Shown here: positions 18,287-27,152 of the stretch, piece by piece
Position numbering within the stretch: the stretch's first letter is position 1
Layout of the letters: every line of letters starts with the position of its first letter
NCBI GenBank assembly: GCA_902749685.1
Contig: CACVKW010000753.1
Span: 1 to 55,071, forward strand
DNA length: 55,071 bases
Origin: Olavius sp. associated proteobacterium Delta 1
GTDB taxonomy: Bacteria; Desulfobacterota; Desulfobacteria; Desulfobacterales; JAFDCJ01
Reading direction: 5' to 3'
Notes under the pieces: generated by a model
What the model was told of the DNA's origin: nothing
Database searches by the model: none
The model's input: the letters and a program-made list of their open reading frames with translations, nothing else
Translations under genes and position numbers: made by a program

Positions 18287-19195
18287 ATGCAAGATATTAA
18301 TGATCAATATAAAAACTTCAAAGCCGGCTATGTTGCCATTGCCGGTACGCCGAATGCGGGCAAATCGACCCTGCTCAATCGGATGCTCGGTGAAAAAATA
18401 TCCATCACTTCCAAAAAACCGCAGACAACGCGAAACCGGATCCTGGGAGTACTGCATCGCCCCGAAATTCAAATAGTTTTTTTCGATACACCGGGAGTAT
18501 TTGAAGCCAGGGACAAATTAAACGTTCGAATTGTCGATGCCGCACTCTCAGCTGTCGGGGATGCCGATTTAATCCTGGTTGTCATCGATGTCTCGCATTC
18601 GGAACCAAATGCCGAACGCTTTCTGGTAAAACAACTCCAGAATCAGACCAGACCGGTAATATTAGCCCCGAATAAGATTGATCTGATTGATAAATCCCAT
18701 GTGCTTGAAAGCATCGATAAATGGTCTAACGTGTATGAGTTTGAGGAGATCGTCCCGATTTCTGCGCGGGATGGAATTCAGATAGACGAACTGATTTCAG
18801 CCATGGCCGGCATACTGCCCCCCGGTCCACCGTACTTCCCGGAAGACACGCTAACCGACGTTACCGAACGGTTTATTGCCGCCGAGTTGATCCGCGAACA
18901 GGTATTCCGGCTGACCGGTGCGGAACTCCCCTATGCCACGGCGGTAACCATAGACACTTTCAGAGAAAAAAAGGAAGGGCACCTGGTAAATATCGAAGCG
19001 ACTATTCATCTGGAACGCGACTCTCAAAAAGGAATGGTCATTGGAAAAAACGGCAGCAAACTAAAGCAGATCGGCACCCGCTCCCGCGAGCAGATCGAGA
19101 AAATGCTGGGATGCAAAATTTACTTGAAGCTCTTCGTACGCGTCCAGAAAAACTGGCGCAAGGACACCAAAGCCATCCGGCGTTTCGGCTACTAA
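18287..19195 (+). CDS. era: GTPase Era
   Basis: GTPase that binds the 3' end of 16S rRNA and checks small-subunit assembly. The 302-residue protein has the GTPase domain (G1 GTPNAGKSTL near residue 20, G3 DTPG, G4 NKID, G5 SAR) and a C-terminal KH RNA-binding domain with the loop VIGKNGSKLKQIG near 240-255. The C-terminal RRFGY is usual. engB lies upstream on the same strand, but 365 bases of repeat DNA separate them. Confidence 0.97.
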   Translation: MQDINDQYKNFKAGYVAIAGTPNAGKSTLLNRMLGEKISITSKKPQTTRNRILGVLHRPEIQIVFFDTPGVFEARDKLNVRIVDAALSAVGDADLILVVIDVSHSEPNAERFLVKQLQNQTRPVILAPNKIDLIDKSHVLESIDKWSNVYEFEEIVPISARDGIQIDELISAMAGILPPGPPYFPEDTLTDVTERFIAAELIREQVFRLTGAELPYATAVTIDTFREKKEGHLVNIEATIHLERDSQKGMVIGKNGSKLKQIGTRSREQIEKMLGCKIYLKLFVRVQKNWRKDTKAIRRFGY

Positions 19196-19204
19196 ATACC
19201 GGTC

Positions 19205-19687
19205 CTAGGCGGTTATATTGTTTGGTAGGTAACCCTTCTCATGTTTGATCAGCCATTCTTTGCGCCATAGGCCTCCGCCGTATCCGGTCAGACTCCCATC
19301 GCTTCCGATGACCCGATGGCAGGGAATGATAATGGCGATGGGATTTCTACCGTTGGCATTTCCCACCGCCCGGCAGGCCTTTGGTTTGCCGATGATACTG
19401 GCGATCTCGCCGTAAGAGACAACCGCACCAAAAGGTATTTTTTCAAGCTGCTGCCATACCATTCTTTGAAAGATTGTCCCTTGAGGATCAAGCTTTAGTA
19501 AGAACTCTTTTCTTTTGCCACTAAAATACTCATCGATTTGCTTGAGGCAGGTTTTTATGCAGAACGGCAGGTCGGCATCTCCCGGCAGCATATCCTCCAC
19601 AAAGTCCACAGATAAGATGCTGTCCTGCATCCCACTGATTTCAATGGGTCCCAGGGGCGATTTGTAATAGGCATTATAGGTTTTCAT
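19205..19687 (-). CDS. ogt: Methylated-DNA--protein-cysteine methyltransferase
   Basis: Suicide repair enzyme that moves the alkyl group from O6-alkylguanine to its own cysteine. The 160 residues contain the active-site motif IIPCHRVIGSDGSLTGYGGG split around residues 125-145, with the acceptor cysteine in PCHR, and the helix-turn-helix AVGNANGRNP that binds DNA. The size fits the Ogt type without a regulatory domain. It converges with era, with nine bases between the stop codons. An Ada-like zinc domain is encoded elsewhere in the window, fused to an AlkA glycosylase. Confidence 0.95.
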   Translation of the reverse strand: MKTYNAYYKSPLGPIEISGMQDSILSVDFVEDMLPGDADLPFCIKTCLKQIDEYFSGKRKEFLLKLDPQGTIFQRMVWQQLEKIPFGAVVSYGEIASIIGKPKACRAVGNANGRNPIAIIIPCHRVIGSDGSLTGYGGGLWRKEWLIKHEKGYLPNNITA

Positions 19688-19783
19688 GACCGACCTTGAT
19701 CACTAATCAAAGTTGAGCGAATGTCGCGGCTGCCGTAATAAAAGGAAGATTTTGGTCCGCTTTGGTTTTATAAGACAATAAAA

Positions 19784-19860
19784 TCCCAAATTTCAAGCAC
19801 CAAATTACAAATAAATCACAATTTTCAATATTCAATGACCAAAACAATCAATATTTGCGG
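19784..19860. repeat. A/T word repeat, family G (CAAATTTCAA/TTCAATATTCAA)
   Basis: A run of degenerate words such as CCCAAATTTCAAGC and TTTTCAATATTCAATG fills the space between ogt and the sigma-54 activator stop. A related run (TTCAATCTTCAATTTACAAT) sits at 8874-8893, between the kinase and response-regulator genes. Confidence 0.45.
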
Positions 19861-19861
19861 T

Positions 19862-21370
19862 CTAATCATTTCCCTCTACATATTTTTTTACAGTTCTGCG
19901 GTCTATATTGAGACGCCGGGCAGTTTCGACATACGACCCGACGTTGGCGTACACATGGGTACAGTAAAGGCGACAGAGTTCCTCCAAGGTCAGGGTCCCT
20001 TCACGGAAAGACAACAGTTGCACGGCATTCTGCCCGCTGGCCTGATCAGCGGCAGGGTGGTATTCCTGGCGGATCATGATATTGCGAACACATTGCTCAA
20101 GCTCGCGAATATTACCCGGCCATGGGTAATCGATGCCAAGTGTATTTTGAATCCATGACAGCACCTCGCCGGCAACCGCTTCACCTTCCGACCCGGCTAC
20201 TTTCTGGCAAATATAGGCGACCAGATCACCAAGAACTTCCGGAGCCTCTGAGATTTGCTGCTGGAAAGAAGGTGTCGTGATGATGTCTGAACACAGCCGG
20301 TAATAAAAATCTTTCCTGAAATCACCATTTTCCATGGCTTGATGGATGTCGCGATGGGTGGCCGCCACGATCTTGCCGCGAAACACCGAATCCCTTGTTG
20401 TCCCTAGGCGTTGAAATGTCCGGGCCTGGATCACTCTGAGCAGTTTCACCTGAACCAGGGGATCCAATTCTCCGATCTCATCCAAAAAGACGGTACCTTC
20501 GGGTGGGCAGACCTCCAGCCAGCCTTTGCGGTCTTCCAGGGCACCGGTATATGCCCCGCGCCGGTGGCCGAACAATTCTGATTCGACCAGGGTTGAGGGC
20601 AGCGCAGATAGGTTAATGGGAAAAAAGGTTTCTGAAAAATCTCTCTCAAACCTCAGCGATTTATGATTAAAAGGGATATACCGCGAAAACCCGATCGCAC
20701 GTGCGACAAGCTCTTTACCCGACCCAGTCGGTCCGATGATTAATGTGGAAAAATCTCCCATCCGCTGATAGAAGGCCCGGCGATAACGGCGCATGTCGTG
20801 GGTGAAGATAGAATTCCACACCATGGCTCTCAGGTTCGCCGCCACTGTCGAACGCCCGACAATGGCTCTGAATATATAATAAAAGGCACGGCGCACCTGA
20901 AAGAAACAGGCGAAAATGTGAGCCGCCTCCGTTTGGAACGGTAAATTGTCGACGGGAAGCTTGAAAAAGTGTCGCCAATAGTGGGTGAATTCCTTGAAAT
21001 ACTCGTAGGTCTGATCCTTTTGGGGCTTGACGATGATATCTTTAAATCTTTGGGCATAATAGTAATAAAGTAAAAATAGGATGGTATCTTCGTATAGTTG
21101 GAGCTCTTGGCGGTCGCCCGCCGCGCCTTTTTTCAATAGCTGCTGAACCCCTGCAACAATCGAATAGGCTCGTTCCGCTATTTTCCGGGTGTTGACCTGT
21201 TGCGTCTCCGGATCGTCTCCCAGCAGATTCCAGTTAGCCTGTGATTCGTCAAATTCGGAGCCCAAAGCCCGCCGTTCATAATCAATGCGTTCGGCCAGAA
21301 ATGGATTGGCATAGCTGACCTCGGCGACAGATTCCAGAAAACGAAGATCTTCAGCATTTAAAATGGCCAT
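19862..21370 (-). CDS. Sigma-54-dependent transcriptional activator with unrecognised N-terminal domain
   Basis: Enhancer-binding protein of 502 residues that remodels sigma-54 RNA polymerase. The AAA+ domain (about 205-430) has Walker A GPTGSGKE, the sigma-contacting loop as GAYTGA within GHRRGAYTGALEDRKG, Walker B GTVFLDEIGEL and the R-finger region ending WPGNIRELEQ. A Fis-like helix-turn-helix (YVETARRLNIDRRTVKKYV) ends the protein. The first 200 residues are mostly helical and contain no receiver, PAS or GAF motif I recognise, so the input signal is unknown. It is divergent from a VIT/VWA gene that has a consensus -24/-12 promoter, which makes that operon its likely target. Confidence 0.93.
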   Translation of the reverse strand: MAILNAEDLRFLESVAEVSYANPFLAERIDYERRALGSEFDESQANWNLLGDDPETQQVNTRKIAERAYSIVAGVQQLLKKGAAGDRQELQLYEDTILFLLYYYYAQRFKDIIVKPQKDQTYEYFKEFTHYWRHFFKLPVDNLPFQTEAAHIFACFFQVRRAFYYIFRAIVGRSTVAANLRAMVWNSIFTHDMRRYRRAFYQRMGDFSTLIIGPTGSGKELVARAIGFSRYIPFNHKSLRFERDFSETFFPINLSALPSTLVESELFGHRRGAYTGALEDRKGWLEVCPPEGTVFLDEIGELDPLVQVKLLRVIQARTFQRLGTTRDSVFRGKIVAATHRDIHQAMENGDFRKDFYYRLCSDIITTPSFQQQISEAPEVLGDLVAYICQKVAGSEGEAVAGEVLSWIQNTLGIDYPWPGNIRELEQCVRNIMIRQEYHPAADQASGQNAVQLLSFREGTLTLEELCRLYCTHVYANVGSYVETARRLNIDRRTVKKYVEGND

Positions 21371-21879
21371 TGCATAATCCGTTGATGTAATCGGTCAAAA
21401 AATCAACGTTTCCACCGTCGTCTCTAAAAGCAGTACAGGACTATGGCGGACAAGCAGAGTTCCCCTCCTTCGCCTTTCAGGCTTCCGACTTCGCAAAAGC
21501 TTCGACGGGACAAGACGGACGGCAGGCAGGGTTCAGTATTTGTGGGACAAAAAAGCTCTAAGTACAATTTATGTATATAACTTTTTAATTAATTGAATAT
21601 ATTATTAAAAATATTTATTTTTGAGGACTATTCAACTCTAATTTTCTCTTACATCATTATTTAATTTTTAAAATAATAAAATATTCTTAATATAATAGAA
21701 TATTAACGCTGCAACGGAAATATTATTAAAATATACATATAATGATATCCTATATACATGAATAGAACAATCCAATCAATCCCCTATTATTATTTTTGAA
21801 TAACAAAAATCACTCGTAACAATATTATCTATCGTTTTATCAGGCGGTTATCGGATATCATTTCCCACTTAACTGGATC
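21371..21879. other. Divergent regulatory region, very AT-rich
   Basis: No gene. The first half (about 21450-21530) contains a CTTCGCCTTTCAGGCTTCCG-type repeat word. The second half (about 21555-21835) is extremely AT-rich with many TATT and ATTA steps, as expected for a bent loop between activator sites and a sigma-54 promoter. I could not fix enhancer or IHF sites by eye. Confidence 0.5.
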
Positions 21880-21895
21880 TGGCACGGGTGTTGCT
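21880..21895 (+). promoter_or_regulatory. Sigma-54 (-24/-12) promoter of the VIT/VWA-rhombosortase operon
   Basis: TGGCACGGGTGTTGCT matches the sigma-54 consensus TGGCACGNNNNTTGCW at every defined position. The predicted start of transcription is about 12 bases downstream of the GC, near 21906, leaving a leader of about 30 bases that contains AAGGAGG before ATG 21937. The activator gene lies divergently upstream. Confidence 0.88.
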
Positions 21896-21936
21896 CCTTT
21901 GGTAGCTGTAGTTCAAACTGCATAAGGAGGTGCAAT

Positions 21937-23934
21937 ATGAATAATCACATTATTCGTTTCATACTAATTATCGCTCTGGGAATGGCCGCTTCGGTAAGTC
22001 ATGCGGCCGGTATTTTGACACCGACCGGATCACAGCATAAACCCATCCAAATCCGGGATCACCATGTTAATGTTGTCATCAATAATGGATTTGCCATAAC
22101 TGAAGTCTATCAAACCTTTCACAACTCGAACCCTGAAAATCTCGAGGCCATGTATAGTTTTCCGTTGCCCAAAAGTGCCAGCCTTTCGGAGGTAACCATC
22201 TATGCCGGAGAACGGGAAATTCACGGAGAAGTTCTGGAAAAGCAGAAAGCCCGCCAAATCTATCAGGATGAAAAAAGCCGTGGCAAGGATTCCGGCCTGG
22301 CTGAAAAAAACGAGTTTTACACGTTCGAATTTAAAGTTTATCCCGTCCCTGCCAACGATGAAACTAAAATTCGATTTCTATATTACCAACCCCTTAAGAT
22401 TGATAGCGGGGTCGGCCGTTATCTGTACCCCCTTGAGGAGGGTGGCACGGATGAGGCCGGTATGAGCTTCTGGACCACCAATGCAAAAGTTGAGAACACC
22501 TTTTCCATGAACTTGGAATTCAAATCCGCCTACCCCGTTCAGGATGTGCGCGCCCCGGGATTCGAAGCGGCGGCTGTCATCGACAAATTAACAGACGGAC
22601 ACATCAAGCTGGACATGCAATTGACAGACATGAGCCTAAATCGTGATTTCATATTCTATTACCGTCTACAGGACAATCTTCCCGGCCGGGTTGAAGTCAT
22701 TCCTTTTCGCAATGATCCGGCCGAACCCGGCTCCTTTATGATGGTAATTACCCCCGGTGAAGATTTAAAGCCCCTGACCAACGGCGCCGACTACTGCTTT
22801 GTGCTGGATCTGTCCGGAAGCATGCAATCCAAATTGCATACCCTTAAACAGGGTGTCATCAAGGCTCTTGAAAAGCTCAAACCCGGTGATCGTTTTCGAT
22901 TTGTGACCTTTTCCAGCAATGCCAAAGAGTTGACAAAAGATTGGATACCGGTATCCGACGAGGCGCTCAGCAGGGCTCGGGAAATCCTCGACCCCGTTAC
23001 ATCCGGCGGCAGCACCAACCTTTATGCCGGTTTGACACTGGGACTAAAAAGACTGGATGAGGACCGGGCCGCCAATATTATCCTCGTCACGGATGCGGTG
23101 ACCAACACCGGCGTGGTTAATCCTCAAGAATTTCACAAGCTGCTTCAGAAGGTTGATGTCCGGGTGTTCGGATTTCTGCTGGGAAACAGCGCCAACTGGC
23201 CCCTGATGCAGACCATTGCCGGGACCTCCGGTGGATTTTATGACACGATCTCAAATACCGATGACATCATGGGCAAAATTTTACTGGCCGGCAACAAAAT
23301 CAAGTATGAAGCCCTGCTCAATGCGGAGGTGAAGATTTCAGGAGTGAAGGTTTTTGACCTGACAGACGACACCTTCAAGAAGGTTTATCGCGGTGAGCAG
23401 CTGGTTGTTTTCGGGAAATATCAAAATGGCGGCGACGCTCGGGTTACCCTCAAGGCCAATCTAACGGGCGAGGATAAAACCTATACCTCGGATTTTAAGT
23501 TTCCGGATCTGGCTACGGATAACCCCGAGCTGGAAAGACTCTGGGCGCTGGCCACCATCGAAAAAATTGAATCTCAGGAAAGAATCGGCCAAATGCCGCC
23601 ATCGGAAACGGAAAACGCCATTCGAGACCTTGGCCTCAGCTATCAGATCGTGACAGACTATACCTCCATGGTGGTTCTATCCGATAGTGCCTTCACCGAT
23701 CGAGGAATTGAACGCCACAACCAGGCAAGGACAGCTCGCGAACAGCAAGCTCGATCTACAAGGTCACAACAACCCGCCAAAAACCACAGGGTTGATGAAA
23801 AAAAGCCGGCCTTTAAATTTAAAGCTCCGAGTCTTGGCGGCGGCGGCGGCGCCATCGATCCGCTGACCGGCTTTTTGGCCATCTTCTTTGCGATTATCGC
23901 TGCTGCGAAGCCAATGTTTCGCAGAAAGGGTTAG
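21937..23934 (+). CDS. VIT and VWA domain surface protein with GlyGly-CTERM-like anchor
   Basis: Exported protein of 665 residues. A signal peptide (residues 1-23, ending SHAA) leads to a VIT domain (about 30-160) and a VWA domain (about 285-460) with intact metal-binding MIDAS residues: DLSGSM, the Thr of GGSTNLY and the Asp of LVTDAVTN. The C-terminus has a basic Gln/Arg-rich linker, then LGGGGGAIDPLTG, a hydrophobic segment and the basic end KPMFRRKG. That is the Gly-Gly, helix, basic pattern of GlyGly-CTERM proteins cleaved by rhombosortase, and a rhombosortase-like gene follows. The architecture matches VIT/VWA targets of the proteobacterial dedicated sortase, and DPLTG even recalls LPxTG. 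Expression is likely sigma-54 dependent. Confidence 0.9.
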   Translation: MNNHIIRFILIIALGMAASVSHAAGILTPTGSQHKPIQIRDHHVNVVINNGFAITEVYQTFHNSNPENLEAMYSFPLPKSASLSEVTIYAGEREIHGEVLEKQKARQIYQDEKSRGKDSGLAEKNEFYTFEFKVYPVPANDETKIRFLYYQPLKIDSGVGRYLYPLEEGGTDEAGMSFWTTNAKVENTFSMNLEFKSAYPVQDVRAPGFEAAAVIDKLTDGHIKLDMQLTDMSLNRDFIFYYRLQDNLPGRVEVIPFRNDPAEPGSFMMVITPGEDLKPLTNGADYCFVLDLSGSMQSKLHTLKQGVIKALEKLKPGDRFRFVTFSSNAKELTKDWIPVSDEALSRAREILDPVTSGGSTNLYAGLTLGLKRLDEDRAANIILVTDAVTNTGVVNPQEFHKLLQKVDVRVFGFLLGNSANWPLMQTIAGTSGGFYDTISNTDDIMGKILLAGNKIKYEALLNAEVKISGVKVFDLTDDTFKKVYRGEQLVVFGKYQNGGDARVTLKANLTGEDKTYTSDFKFPDLATDNPELERLWALATIEKIESQERIGQMPPSETENAIRDLGLSYQIVTDYTSMVVLSDSAFTDRGIERHNQARTAREQQARSTRSQQPAKNHRVDEKKPAFKFKAPSLGGGGGAIDPLTGFLAIFFAIIAAAKPMFRRKG

Positions 23935-23938
23935 ATAT

Positions 23939-24031
23939 GGTTCAAAGGTTCCGGGTTCTGGGTTTGGGAAGTCTTTAACGAGCGCATTTTTGGCATGACC
24001 CACCAAACCTTTGAACCTTGAACCCTGAACC
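23939..24031. repeat. Inverted GGTTCAAAGG-word repeat, family E
   Basis: GGTTCAAAGGTTCCGGGTTC (23939-23958) and continuing words pair imperfectly with CCAAACCTTTGAACC and following words (24003-24031). The loop is about 35 bases. It lies between the VIT/VWA and rhombosortase genes and could attenuate or stabilise the transcript, but it is one of several word-like repeat families here. Confidence 0.55.
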
Positions 24032-24067
24032 GCACGCGTCAGAATTCTTAAACACAGGGAACACACG

Positions 24068-24736
24068 ATGACTCTTATCAATATAAAACAAAAAGCTCGC
24101 AAGACAGCTAAGCGGGTGCCCTATGTCTCACTCCTCCTCAGCGCAGTGGCCCTGCTGATTCATTTTTATCATCCCTTGCGGCCGCATCTGCTTTACACAA
24201 GAACTGCCCTGGCGGATGGCCATTGGTGGCGGCTGATTTCCAGCCATTGGGTGCACCTGAATACGGATCACCTGTTGTGGTCAGCTATGACGTTTTTCGT
24301 TCTGGGGTCTTTTTGCGAGATCATGGACCGCTGTAAATATGTTATCACCATCGGAATAGCGGCGATTCTCATCCCGCTAGCAATCTGGACCGTCATGCCA
24401 CACCTTGCAGTGTATGGGGGACTCTCCGGGCTGGATTGTTCTCTTTACTCCTTGTTGATGGTTTTGGTTATCAAACGTGAGTGGCCCAGCCAAAATTGGA
24501 TTTGGATCACCTTTCACACAATCATGCTTGTTCTGCTGCCGGCTAAAATCATCTATGAGATGGCCAGCGGTTTAGCCATTTTTGTCAATAATATCCGTGC
24601 CAATATGGTCCCGGTGCCCCTTTCTCACCTGGTGGGTGGTGTTGTCGGATTTGCGGTTGGAATAGTCAGATCGAGTAAAAATTTTCCCGCTTTAGACTTG
24701 CATATATCCAGCTCACCATGTAAATTAAAAGAATAA
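24068..24736 (+). CDS. rrtA: Rhomboid family intramembrane serine protease, rhombosortase-like
   Basis: Polytopic membrane protein of 222 residues. Rhomboid landmarks are in the expected order: GHWWRLISSHWVHLNTDHL near residues 53-71, the catalytic serine in YGGLSGLDCSLY near residue 120, and the catalytic histidine in PLSHLVGGVVGFAVG near 185-200. The short size, the WWRL/SSHWVHL start and the position directly after a protein with a Gly-Gly C-terminal signal favour rhombosortase, which cleaves GlyGly-CTERM proteins, over a general rhomboid. The usual Asn after the second His is replaced (DHLLWSAM). The gene symbol is assigned by analogy. It is probably co-transcribed from the sigma-54 promoter. 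Confidence 0.8.
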   Translation: MTLINIKQKARKTAKRVPYVSLLLSAVALLIHFYHPLRPHLLYTRTALADGHWWRLISSHWVHLNTDHLLWSAMTFFVLGSFCEIMDRCKYVITIGIAAILIPLAIWTVMPHLAVYGGLSGLDCSLYSLLMVLVIKREWPSQNWIWITFHTIMLVLLPAKIIYEMASGLAIFVNNIRANMVPVPLSHLVGGVVGFAVGIVRSSKNFPALDLHISSSPCKLKE

Positions 24737-24909
24737 AGTATAAAAAAATGCGCAGTATATAGCAATAAATCCACAGGACCAATGACCATCCAACATTCTT
24801 CAGTTTTCAAAAGACGAGTTGCCTCCCTGAATGTGCTGATTATCAGGGCGGATTAACGAATGGATATAAACGTGCAACACCGCAACTGCAAAAGGAGGGG
24901 TGATAATCC

Positions 24910-27015
24910 ATGAAAACTATGAAATCTGTAATCATCGGATTAGCCGTCGCCCTGGCGGCAGTAATCGGCTATACGGTATATCTTCATCAAGGTCCTATTA
25001 AAAATATTTCCACCGAAAATCAAAACCGGTTGGCCGAAATCGATCAATTGAAGACAGCTTCAATGGATCTAAATTCCACTCAGAAAGCGGAACTGGACGC
25101 CAGGACCCGGCGTGTGAAAGAGCTTGAAATTAAAACGGTGGCGCTGGAAGAAACAGTTGCCAGCGTCTCCGAAGAAAAGAAATTGGTTGAGGCAGAGCTG
25201 GAAAAATTAGTTTTTCAGATCCGGAAAGACAAGGAACGTATTGAAGCGGATCTACAATCAAAAGTTGGCGGGTTGGAAAACCAGCTGGTGCTAAAACAGC
25301 ACGAATTACAAACTTCCCACAATCAAACGCAACAATTAAAAGCAGCTTTGGAAGAGATCAAAACCGATCATCAAACCGAACTCACTGACAAAATTAGACT
25401 CGTCGAAGAACTTCAAAGAAAAAGCGGTGAATTGGAAGCGACCGTTTCACGTACACAAAAAGAAACGGAGACGATCGAAGCAGAACTACGGGGAACGATA
25501 AAAAGCCTGGAATATCAGCTGGCGCAACGAGAGAGCGAACTACAATTGTCCCGCAACGAAACGCAGCAGCTGAAAGCGGCTTCGGATGAGGCTAAGGCTG
25601 CCTACAAAGCCGATCTTGCCAATAAGATTCAGCTCGTGGAAAATCTTCAAAAAAAGAGCGGCGAACTGGAAGAGACGCTTTCCCGAATCAAAAAGGAAGC
25701 AGAGGCCCTCGCCGCAGATCTGCAGACAACGATAACGGGTCTGGAAAATCAGCTGGCACAATGGGATCGCGAGCTACAAGCGTCCCGTGCAGAAGTGCAA
25801 AAGCTGCGCGGCAACATCGTCGCTTTAGAAAGCAGCAAGGAGACACTCAGACAAAGTTTAGCAGAAATTAGCCGGCAACTGCTGACGGCCGGCAATCAAA
25901 TCGAAGGCTTGCGAAAAGAAATAGCGGACCAGCAGGCTCACCTCTCACAGACAGAAAAAGCAAATCAGGCACTGATAGAACAGGGTGATTTGCTGGAAGC
26001 GGAAAGAGATCAACTTAAACAGACCAATATCGAATTAGAAAATCAGTCAGCTGACCAGGATGCTCAACTCTCACAGACGGTAAAAGCGAATCAGGCCCTG
26101 ATAGTACAGGGTAATTTGCTGGAAGCGGAAAGAGATCAACTTAAACAGACCAATATCGAATTAGAAAATCAGTTAGCTGACCAGGATGCTCAACTCTCAC
26201 AGACGGTAAAAGCGAATCAGGCCCTGGTAGAACAGGGTAATTTGCTGGAAGCGGAAAGAGATCAACTTAAACAGACCAACATTGGATTAAAAAATCAACT
26301 GACTGAATCGCAAAGCCGATTTCAGACAATCTCTGATGACAAATCCGCCAAAGATCAAAAACTTTCTGAAATGGAAGCAGATCATCAACAATTGCTCAGT
26401 CGAGTTGCCGAACTCGATAAGGAAAAGGGTGAGCTTGCCCGGCTAAAAGATGCTCTAAAAAATCAGCTCGGAATGACCCAAAGTCAGATAGAAGCGCTGT
26501 CCATGGATGCAGCCAGCAAAGAAAAACAATTAAAATCTAAAGAACAACAGCTAAAGTCCATGGAAAAAGCCTATCAGGAACTTTCCAAGCAGTTTGAACA
26601 ACAAATTGCGGAAAAAGAAATAAAGATCAGCAACCTGGAAAACAAACTCAATATACGGTTGCTGGATAAAATTCTGTTTGCCTCAGGCAGTGCAGATATT
26701 ACCTCAGACGGTAACGGGGTATTGAAAAGCCTGGCGACCGAACTACAAAAAATGGAGGGATTTGAGATATCAGTGGCCGGTCACACCGACAACAAACTAC
26801 TTGGCCGCAAAATTAAGAATATTTATTATGACAACCTGGGCCTGTCGGTTGCGCGTGCCGCAGCGGTGTCGCGCAAACTGCGTGAGATGGGAGTCAGCCC
26901 CAATAACCTGTCTGCCGTCGGATACTCCATGCATCGCCCCGTGACCGGCAATGACACCAAGGCAGGTCGACAGAAAAACCGTCGGGTTGAAATTATGTTG
27001 GAGCCGCTACGATAG
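24910..27015 (+). CDS. Coiled-coil membrane protein with C-terminal OmpA domain
   Basis: A 701-residue protein with one N-terminal membrane helix (about residues 6-26), about 540 residues of near-continuous coiled coil and a C-terminal OmpA-like peptidoglycan-binding domain (about 580-700). The domain shows ILFASGSADITSDG, the peptidoglycan-contact region VAGHTDNK and NRRVEIML. It could span the periplasm from inner membrane to cell wall. Within the coil, three 42-residue repeats begin with ANQALIEQGDLLEAERDQLK. It has a strong AAAGGAGGGG ribosome-binding site. Dedicated sortase clusters also encode an OmpA-domain protein, so it is probably a structural partner of the VIT/VWA protein. Confidence 0.88.
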   Translation: MKTMKSVIIGLAVALAAVIGYTVYLHQGPIKNISTENQNRLAEIDQLKTASMDLNSTQKAELDARTRRVKELEIKTVALEETVASVSEEKKLVEAELEKLVFQIRKDKERIEADLQSKVGGLENQLVLKQHELQTSHNQTQQLKAALEEIKTDHQTELTDKIRLVEELQRKSGELEATVSRTQKETETIEAELRGTIKSLEYQLAQRESELQLSRNETQQLKAASDEAKAAYKADLANKIQLVENLQKKSGELEETLSRIKKEAEALAADLQTTITGLENQLAQWDRELQASRAEVQKLRGNIVALESSKETLRQSLAEISRQLLTAGNQIEGLRKEIADQQAHLSQTEKANQALIEQGDLLEAERDQLKQTNIELENQSADQDAQLSQTVKANQALIVQGNLLEAERDQLKQTNIELENQLADQDAQLSQTVKANQALVEQGNLLEAERDQLKQTNIGLKNQLTESQSRFQTISDDKSAKDQKLSEMEADHQQLLSRVAELDKEKGELARLKDALKNQLGMTQSQIEALSMDAASKEKQLKSKEQQLKSMEKAYQELSKQFEQQIAEKEIKISNLENKLNIRLLDKILFASGSADITSDGNGVLKSLATELQKMEGFEISVAGHTDNKLLGRKIKNIYYDNLGLSVARAAAVSRKLREMGVSPNNLSAVGYSMHRPVTGNDTKAGRQKNRRVEIMLEPLR
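25960..26337 (+). repeat. Three tandem 126-bp repeats inside the coiled-coil gene
   Basis: Units start at 25960, 26086 and 26212, exactly 126 bases (42 codons) apart. They are nearly identical at the DNA level, including GGAAGCGGAAAGAGATCAAC. The third diverges after about 85 bases. The identity points to recent duplication, so copy number may vary between strains. Confidence 0.9.
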
Positions 27016-27072
27016 ATATCGAAAACGTGCATCGTTAAAAAAATGTATGATTTTAGCTATTTTATATTAACT

Positions 27073-27105
27073 TAGCCACGAATGGGCACGAATAAACACG
27101 AATTA
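27073..27105. repeat. CACGAA-word repeat, family C
   Basis: TAGCCACGAATGGGCACGAA followed by TAAACACGAATTAC repeats the words found at 4418-4450. It lies between the OmpA-domain gene and the dihydrouridine synthase gene. Confidence 0.5.
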
Positions 27106-27152
27106 CAACAATAGTTAACAGCGGAACCGTTTATAATTAAAAATATCCAGGT

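Noticed and set aside
23860..23890. Classical sortase LPxTG signal in the VIT/VWA protein
   Set aside because: The motif is DPLTG, not LPxTG, and no sortase gene is in the window; the Gly run and adjacent rhomboid fit better.
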